Position numbers and translations under genes: made by a program
Shown: positions 41,226-46,539 of the stretch, in pieces
How the letters are laid out: each line of letters begins with the position of its first letter
How positions within the stretch are numbered: position 1 is the first letter of the stretch
NCBI GenBank assembly: GCA_947589665.1
Contig: CANQBJ010000012.1
Span: 1 to 46,539, forward strand
Source of the DNA: an uncultured Clostridia bacterium
Lineage (GTDB): Bacteria > Bacillota > Clostridia > Lachnospirales > CAG-274
Direction: 5' to 3'
Length of the DNA: 46,539 nucleotides
The notes under the pieces: generated by a model
What the model was told of the DNA's origin: nothing
What the model saw: the letters and a program-made list of their open reading frames with translations, nothing else
Database searches by the model: none

Positions 41226-44200
41226 ATGAAAAATGGTTCTACTAAAAGAACTATAAGCCGTGTGTTAGCTTTTGTTATGTTGGTTTCAGCAATGTTTACG
41301 AACATGATATCTGCTAATGCAGACGTTTTAGGCGTTTCAGGCGCAGACGATGTTATCTCAGCTGCATCAGCGGTTGTTGATGATATCGTTGATTCAGATG
41401 TTGAGGATTTAGCGGCAGTTCCTGCGGACGTTGCAGCAGCTACACAGAAGCTCAGCTATGAAGATGCCACTATAGGCGCGGATCATGATACTTATGTTTC
41501 AACTAACCCATTCTTTAGTGTGGTTGATAAAGTTGAGAACAGAGTAAGCACCAGTGGCAAAAACAATGGAATCGAAATATTAAAGGCAGATCAAGGTTCT
41601 ATTCAGTTTACAGTAGATACGGCATCTGACGTTATACTTTACCTTGGCAGTACAGGCAGCGACAAAGAGTCAGCTTGGGCTATCAGGGAAATAACCGCTG
41701 ATTCTGATAAAGACAGCGGCGTTGTAGCAGGTACTGAAAAGAATGTACAGACTTGGAAGGGCAATGTTCCTGCAGGTACATACAAGGTATATTCACCTTT
41801 AGATGCCACCAGAGACAGAGGCGTTAGAGTTTATTACATTGGCGTTACACCGGCAGCAGGTGGAACAGAGCCAAATCCCGAAGTTTCAACAGCAGCTCCT
41901 GCTCCCGGTCCAAGCACAGGCGGACAGGGCGGCAGCGTTGAGTCAGTTGACCATGCTCTTTCAGCTGGCGAGCACTATACTCCTGAATTAGATACAGCTC
42001 CCGTTGTAATAGCAAATGCTGATCCTGCTAATACTAAGATATTATCAGGCGCTGACGGTAAGTTAGATCTTTACAAGGGCGATATCACAGTTGAGATGGA
42101 ATTCTCAACAGATAAACCAAATGGTACAGGTACATTACTTACATTCCAGACATTAAATGGAACACAGCTTGCAGATTCAAATACTATCGCTTTAAGACTG
42201 ACTGACAACAACGGTACATGCGTTCGTTCAAAGAGCAGCGATACAGGCGATGCAGCAGGCACATTTGCAACAGGCGACAACAAGCTTACTCTTCATTACA
42301 ACACAGAGACTAAGGCGGGTACTCTTACATTCAACGGTAAAGCAGTTGATTTCACAGACGGTGACTTAGATTCTGTTTGTGGTGTTAAGTTTAATAAGAA
42401 GAGTACCAGAACTATAACATTCAAGTCATATAAGGTAACTATAAACGGTGCTTCAACTGAGCCCGATCCCGAGATTTCAACAGCAGCACCTGTAGTTGAT
42501 CCCGATCCTGAAGTTTCAACAGCAGCTCCTGTTGAGCCAGGTCCTGGTCCAAGCACAGGCGGCGAAGGCGGCAAGGTAGATGAACTTGACTATACACCAA
42601 ATGAAGCAGGCTGCTATTATTTCTCAAGTCAGCTTTCCGATACAGCAGCTGCAACTGTAGAAAATGCTGATGCAGCCAATACAGTTATCGCTTTAGGCGG
42701 CAACGGTAAGCTTCAGAAATATACAGGCGATGTTACATTAGATGTAGTATTCGCTCTTGATAAGGTAAGCGGCACAGGCGAAATGTTCAGCATTCAGCAG
42801 GTTAAGCCCGATGTTGTTACAGCTACTGAATTAGGCGCAGTAGATAAGTTCTGCTTAGGCGATGACGGCGCAGTTCACTATGAGTCACCAACTGGTACAG
42901 TTCTTGGCGCTCCATTAGTTGCTGGCGATAATACTGTATCTATCAGAATAAAGACAGCAGATCCAGTTGTAGCTTCAATAGCAGCAACTAATGCTACAGT
43001 TACTATTAATGGTGTAGAAACACCTATTGATCTTAAGTCTACAAGCGTTGCAGGTATTAAGTTCAATAAGAAGAGTACAAGAACTACTACTATAAAGAGC
43101 TTAAGCGCCAAGATCAACGGAGAAGCAATTAGCGATCCGGAAACAGATACAGTTAAGCTCAATGTAGTTGCAGATCAGACCGAGGTAAAGGCCGGCGACG
43201 AAGTTAAGGTAAGCTTCAATATCGAAGGTCTTTCCGATACTAATAACTTTAACAATTACACAGCATTTATCACATATGATCCTGCAGTTCTTATGCCTAA
43301 GGATAATGGCTTTGAAGACGGCGATATTAAGATCGTGGGTGCTATAGAAGATGCAGCAGGCAATAAGCATGATTCTATAGCAAGCAATGCAGCAAACTTC
43401 AACGCACAGCTTAAGGACGCTCCAAAAGCAGGCGATTCCGACTATGGTGACGCAGCAGACGGCACTAAGACTCAGGCTGAATTAGGTAAGATCAAGGTTG
43501 CACATTGTATTTTTGATAACAATGACTTCAAGGATGTAGAAGGCGTTGCTGATGGTACAGTGCTTCCTGTATACACAACAGAGAAGGGTACATTATTTAC
43601 ATTAACATTTATAGCTCAGGCTGAGGGTACTTCAAATGTAGATATTAAATTCAATACTCTTAATACTGTAAAGAGCGATGGTCTTGAAGAAGTTTCTGAG
43701 CTTACGATTGCAGACTACAAGGGTGCTGAAATAAAAGTTGCAGACTCAACACAGCCTCCGGTAACTGCTACAAGCGGTAAGATTGCTAAGGCTGACGGTA
43801 CAGTTCCAACTAAGGAAGCTCCAGTTGTAGTATCACCTACAGATTCAGCTAATTTACCAATGTACTTTGTAGATGAAAACGGCAACAAGATAGAGGCATC
43901 AGGAGATAACATTCACTTTGATGTTGCCTTCAGCATAGATGCCTTTACATCAAAGAAGGGTACATTTATTGTTACTCAGAAATATGAAAGCGCTGTTGGC
44001 GGTACAACAACCGATGCTGCAGGCGTAGCAAAGATCAAGATGGATACCGAAGGTAAGGTATATGTTGATGGTCAGCAGGATGCAGATGCAAAGGATATAC
44101 CATTTGGTCAGCTTGTTGTTGGCGATAATACTATTTCCGTTGATATCAACACTGTAACCGGTGATGTTACACTTACAGTAAATGGTGAGACAAGTACTTA

Positions 44201-46355
44201 TAATGCTCCGGACGCAATAGGCGCTAAGTTATCAGGAATCAAGGTACAGAAGCAGACAACTACAGGTGTTATCAGCGTTACAGATGGCAACTGGGAAGTT
44301 GGCAGCGCACCGGCTAAGACTCCTGAAAACGGTAGTATAACTAAGGCTGACGGTACAGCTCCATCTAAGGATGCTCCTGTTGTAGTATCACCTACAGATT
44401 CTGCTAATTTACCAATGTACTTTGTAGATGAAAACGGCAACAAGGTAGAAGTAACAGGAGAAAACATTCACTTTGATGTTGCCTTCAGCTTAGATGCCTT
44501 TACATCAAAGAAGGGTACATTCATTGTTACTCAGAAATATGAAAGCGCTGTTGGCGGTACAACAACCGATGCTGCAGGCGTAGCAAAGATCAAGATGGAT
44601 ACCGAAGGTAAGGTATATGTTGATGGTCAGCAGGATGCAGATGCAAAGGATATACCATTTGGTCAGCTTGTTGTTGGCGATAATACTATTTCCGTTGATA
44701 TCAACACTGTAACCGGTGATGTTACACTTACAGTAAATGGTGAGACAAGTACTTATAATGCTCCGGACGCAATAGGCGCTAAGTTATCAGGAATCAAGGT
44801 ACAGAAGCAGACAACTACAGGTGTTATCTCTGTTACAGGCGGTAGCTGGTCAGTTGGTAAGAATCAGCCTACACCTCCACCTGAGACAGATTTAACTCTT
44901 GACGGTGCAGACGTAACTGTTAAGGCTGATGCAGCTAAGGCAGGCGTTCCTGTTACATTCAAGCTTACAAATGTTACAGCTCCAGTTTCTAACTATGTTG
45001 TAATATTCAAGTATGATCCTTCTAAGATCATGGCTACAAGCGCTGAAATCTTAGGCGATTATAATAAGGACCTTTCAAATGCTGACGATCAGCTTAAGTA
45101 TGTTCCTGCTGCAGCAGATCCTGATTACCAGAATCTTGCAGACGGCACTAAGACTGCAGCTGAGATCGGTATAGTTAAGGTAGCAGCAGTTTACAATGCA
45201 CCTATTACAAAGGATGCAGATGTACTTTCAGTTACATTTACAGCTGCTGATCCTAAGGATAAGGATGTATATCCGATTACCATAGAGTCAGTTGCAGTAG
45301 GTAACGGTACAACTATAGTTGACTGTGCTAAGGATAATGGTTCTATAACTATCTCTGCAAGCGGAACTACTCCTACAGAGCCACCTACAGAGCCACCTAC
45401 AGAGCCAGGTACAACTGAACCTACAACTACACCTAGCCCAAGCCCAGGCCCAGGTGGCGGCGGTGGCGGCGGTCACAGACGTGTTACTACAACAACTGAG
45501 GCTGCTCCTGAGGCTACTACTGAAGAGGCACCTGAGGGTGTAACTAAGGATGTAAACGGCAATATCATTAGCATTAATCCTCCTACAGAGATGAAGCCAT
45601 TCGATGGATTTATTGATATCGATAACTACGGCTGGGCTAAGGATGCTATTAACAGATTAGCCGGCTTAGGTATCATTACAGGTATTGGCGACAGAATGTA
45701 TGGTCCTGCACTTCCATGCAGAAGAGGCGACTTTGCTGTCCTTATCAATAGAGCTCTTGGTCTTAGCGTAAGCTCTACTCCAAAGAACTTCTATGATAAT
45801 GTTGATACAAGCAAGTACTACTATAACGATCTTCTCATTGGTTACAATGCTGGTATCTTAAGCGGTTATGGTAATAACTACTACAAGCCAGAGCAGTACT
45901 GTACAAGAGAAGAAATGTTCGTTCTCGTTGCTAAGACTCTTGAGTACTTAGGTGAGGATGTAACAAGCACTAGCCAGGATGTACTTAACAAGTACATTGA
46001 CTCTAATGATGTTTCCTTCTGGGCAGCTCCATACTGCGCATTCTTAACTGATGCAGGTATCATAGTAGGTACTCCGGGTGGATATGCAGAACCTGAGAGA
46101 TTCATCAACAGAGCAGAAATGGCTGTTATGATCAGTAAGAATTATGATTATGCACTTGAAGTATTAGCTAAGCAGATGAAGGCTGCTCAGGCTAATAGCG
46201 AGGTTCTTGACGAAGCAGCAGAAGGCTCTGATGACGCTGAAGCTACTACAGTAGAGGGCGCAACAGAAGAGACTACTGAGGCTACTGAGGCTGACGCTGA
46301 GGCAACTACTGCCGAGGCTGAAACTGAGGTAACTACTGAGGCAGCTGCCGAGTAA
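41226..46355 (+). CDS. SLH-anchored surface protein with cohesin-like and lectin-like modules
   Basis: A 1709-residue exported protein. Signal peptide 1-32 (cleavage near ANA). About 73-218: CBM-like domain with VRVYYIGVTP at its end. About 242-405 and 455-635: related lectin-like domains, each preceded by a Pro/Ser linker with STAAP. About 642-845: cohesin-like domain (NNYTAFITYDPAVLMP). 854-1023 and 1039-1208: two almost equal lectin-like repeats. About 1222-1380: second cohesin-like domain (SNYVVIFKYDPSKIM). Then a EPPTEPPTEP linker and Gly/His segment, and three SLH motifs (about 1458-1640; the first reads DNYGWAKDAINRLAGLGIITG) that would hold it to secondary wall polymer. The end is an acidic Ala/Glu/Thr tail. 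It could be a carbohydrate-binding scaffold. If the cohesin-like domains bind dockerins, partners are outside this window. AAAGGAGG precedes the ATG. Confidence 0.85.
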   Translation: MKNGSTKRTISRVLAFVMLVSAMFTNMISANADVLGVSGADDVISAASAVVDDIVDSDVEDLAAVPADVAAATQKLSYEDATIGADHDTYVSTNPFFSVVDKVENRVSTSGKNNGIEILKADQGSIQFTVDTASDVILYLGSTGSDKESAWAIREITADSDKDSGVVAGTEKNVQTWKGNVPAGTYKVYSPLDATRDRGVRVYYIGVTPAAGGTEPNPEVSTAAPAPGPSTGGQGGSVESVDHALSAGEHYTPELDTAPVVIANADPANTKILSGADGKLDLYKGDITVEMEFSTDKPNGTGTLLTFQTLNGTQLADSNTIALRLTDNNGTCVRSKSSDTGDAAGTFATGDNKLTLHYNTETKAGTLTFNGKAVDFTDGDLDSVCGVKFNKKSTRTITFKSYKVTINGASTEPDPEISTAAPVVDPDPEVSTAAPVEPGPGPSTGGEGGKVDELDYTPNEAGCYYFSSQLSDTAAATVENADAANTVIALGGNGKLQKYTGDVTLDVVFALDKVSGTGEMFSIQQVKPDVVTATELGAVDKFCLGDDGAVHYESPTGTVLGAPLVAGDNTVSIRIKTADPVVASIAATNATVTINGVETPIDLKSTSVAGIKFNKKSTRTTTIKSLSAKINGEAISDPETDTVKLNVVADQTEVKAGDEVKVSFNIEGLSDTNNFNNYTAFITYDPAVLMPKDNGFEDGDIKIVGAIEDAAGNKHDSIASNAANFNAQLKDAPKAGDSDYGDAADGTKTQAELGKIKVAHCIFDNNDFKDVEGVADGTVLPVYTTEKGTLFTLTFIAQAEGTSNVDIKFNTLNTVKSDGLEEVSELTIADYKGAEIKVADSTQPPVTATSGKIAKADGTVPTKEAPVVVSPTDSANLPMYFVDENGNKIEASGDNIHFDVAFSIDAFTSKKGTFIVTQKYESAVGGTTTDAAGVAKIKMDTEGKVYVDGQQDADAKDIPFGQLVVGDNTISVDINTVTGDVTLTVNGETSTYNAPDAIGAKLSGIKVQKQTTTGVISVTDGNWEVGSAPAKTPENGSITKADGTAPSKDAPVVVSPTDSANLPMYFVDENGNKVEVTGENIHFDVAFSLDAFTSKKGTFIVTQKYESAVGGTTTDAAGVAKIKMDTEGKVYVDGQQDADAKDIPFGQLVVGDNTISVDINTVTGDVTLTVNGETSTYNAPDAIGAKLSGIKVQKQTTTGVISVTGGSWSVGKNQPTPPPETDLTLDGADVTVKADAAKAGVPVTFKLTNVTAPVSNYVVIFKYDPSKIMATSAEILGDYNKDLSNADDQLKYVPAAADPDYQNLADGTKTAAEIGIVKVAAVYNAPITKDADVLSVTFTAADPKDKDVYPITIESVAVGNGTTIVDCAKDNGSITISASGTTPTEPPTEPPTEPGTTEPTTTPSPSPGPGGGGGGGHRRVTTTTEAAPEATTEEAPEGVTKDVNGNIISINPPTEMKPFDGFIDIDNYGWAKDAINRLAGLGIITGIGDRMYGPALPCRRGDFAVLINRALGLSVSSTPKNFYDNVDTSKYYYNDLLIGYNAGILSGYGNNYYKPEQYCTREEMFVLVAKTLEYLGEDVTSTSQDVLNKYIDSNDVSFWAAPYCAFLTDAGIIVGTPGGYAEPERFINRAEMAVMISKNYDYALEVLAKQMKAAQANSEVLDEAAEGSDDAEATTVEGATEETTEATEADAEATTAEAETEVTTEAAAE
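43786..44294 (+). repeat. 509-bp in-frame tandem repeat, copy 1
   Basis: Pairs with 44341-44849 at an offset of 555 bp (185 codons). From about 43970 to 44272 I find no difference by eye; changes gather at both ends. Confidence 0.93.
44341..44849 (+). repeat. 509-bp in-frame tandem repeat, copy 2
   Basis: Second copy of the unit at 43786. The 46-bp spacer between copies differs in reading (GSAPAKTPENG text) and is not repeated. Confidence 0.93.
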
Positions 46356-46376
46356 TCAACTTCATTTACAAATATT

Positions 46377-46405
46377 GAGAGAGTCCGAAAGGACTCTCTC
46401 TTTTT
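46377..46405 (+). terminator. Terminator of the SLH gene
   Basis: GAGAGAGTCC, GAAA loop, GGACTCTCTC, then TTTTT. Compensated differences from the hairpin at 11876 (GGGAGAGTCC/GGACTCTCCC) keep the stem paired. Confidence 0.92.
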
Positions 46406-46409
46406 GTGT

Positions 46410-46468
46410 GCGAAAATCGGTGTTTTATATTTGATACGAATTGTGTATATAAGTAAGGATTGTCGCAT
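46410..46468 (+). repeat. Shared 3' flank, copy 2
   Basis: CGAAAATCGGTGTTTTATAT, then TTGATACGAATTGTG and AAGTAAGGATTGTCGCAT. It matches 11938-11994 with few changes and leads into repeat I, as copy 1 leads into repeat C. Confidence 0.85.
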
Positions 46469-46539
46469 TATATTTCTGTTTATATGAATAGGTTCGACCT
46501 CTCAGTCAGCCCCGTTCACAGCTATTTTTATATAAACTT
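46469..46539 (-). repeat. Modular intergenic repeat, copy I (cut by window edge)
   Basis: Left end TATATTTCTGTTTA, then the reverse of the distal module (GACCTCTCAGTCAGCCCCG, TTCACAGCTATTTTTATATA). The rest lies outside the window. Confidence 0.85.

Noticed and set aside
1..46539. Integrated phage or transposon with its own recombinase
   Set aside because: No integrase, transposase or structural phage genes are seen; only the small sigma-like gene hints at phage ancestry.

Overview
This window looks like the chromosome of a low-to-mid GC Gram-positive anaerobe of the class Clostridia. The evidence is strong AGGAGG ribosome sites, TTGACA-N17-TATAAT promoters, S-layer-homology (SLH) and copper-amine-oxidase-like stalk domains, a sortase-type sorting signal and the gene order rpmG-secE-nusG-rplK-rplA. 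A 2022-residue pectate-lyase-like secreted protein and an SLH protein with cohesin-like and lectin-like modules suggest a gut pectin degrader. A Monoglobus-like organism fits, but that is inference from memory, not a database match.

Layout. 0.3-4.9 kb: phnX on the minus strand, divergent from murG, a stalk-domain protein, an EamA exporter, a small Nif11-like protein and rsmG. 5.6-11.9 kb: giant PL9-type pectate lyase. 12.4-15.4 kb: three-gene ABC importer (lipoprotein, permease, ATPase). 15.7-23.6 kb: small Cys-rich protein and, divergently, a giant adhesin-like protein with a threonine-rich stalk and C-terminal sorting signal. 24.0-25.9 kb: large minus-strand protein with an HPr-kinase/PEPCK-like P-loop. 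26.2-29.6 kb: membrane-anchored protein, murC, efp and tRNA-Asn, tRNA-Glu, tRNA-Cys. 30.1-34.6 kb (minus): sugar-ABC ATPase, a sigma-region-4-like protein under a promoter with a LexA-like box, and the rpmG-secE-nusG-rplK-rplA block. 34.7-35.6 kb: divergent XRE regulator and SLOG-domain gene sharing a palindromic operator. 36.2-40.6 kb: DUF1858 protein, lepB, then rmlA-rmlB-rmlD and a GNAT acetyltransferase. 41.1-46.4 kb: SLH surface protein.

The most striking structure is a family of nine modular palindromic intergenic repeats, about 240-450 bp each, with terminal inverted repeats related to TAAATTTTTGTTTA / TAAACAAAAATTTA. They occupy every convergent gene gap in the window and none of the five divergent gaps. 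Stem sequences are kept while hairpin tips and whole hairpin modules are exchanged between copies. In addition, the pectate-lyase and SLH genes share their 3' flank (terminator, about 60 bp of unique sequence, then a repeat), so these two loci share history.

Functionally the window joins cell-envelope building (MurG, MurC, dTDP-rhamnose synthesis, signal peptidase, sec translocon subunit) with very large exported polysaccharide-active or adhesive proteins. Several of the large exported genes have structured 5' leaders that I could not assign to a known riboswitch class.
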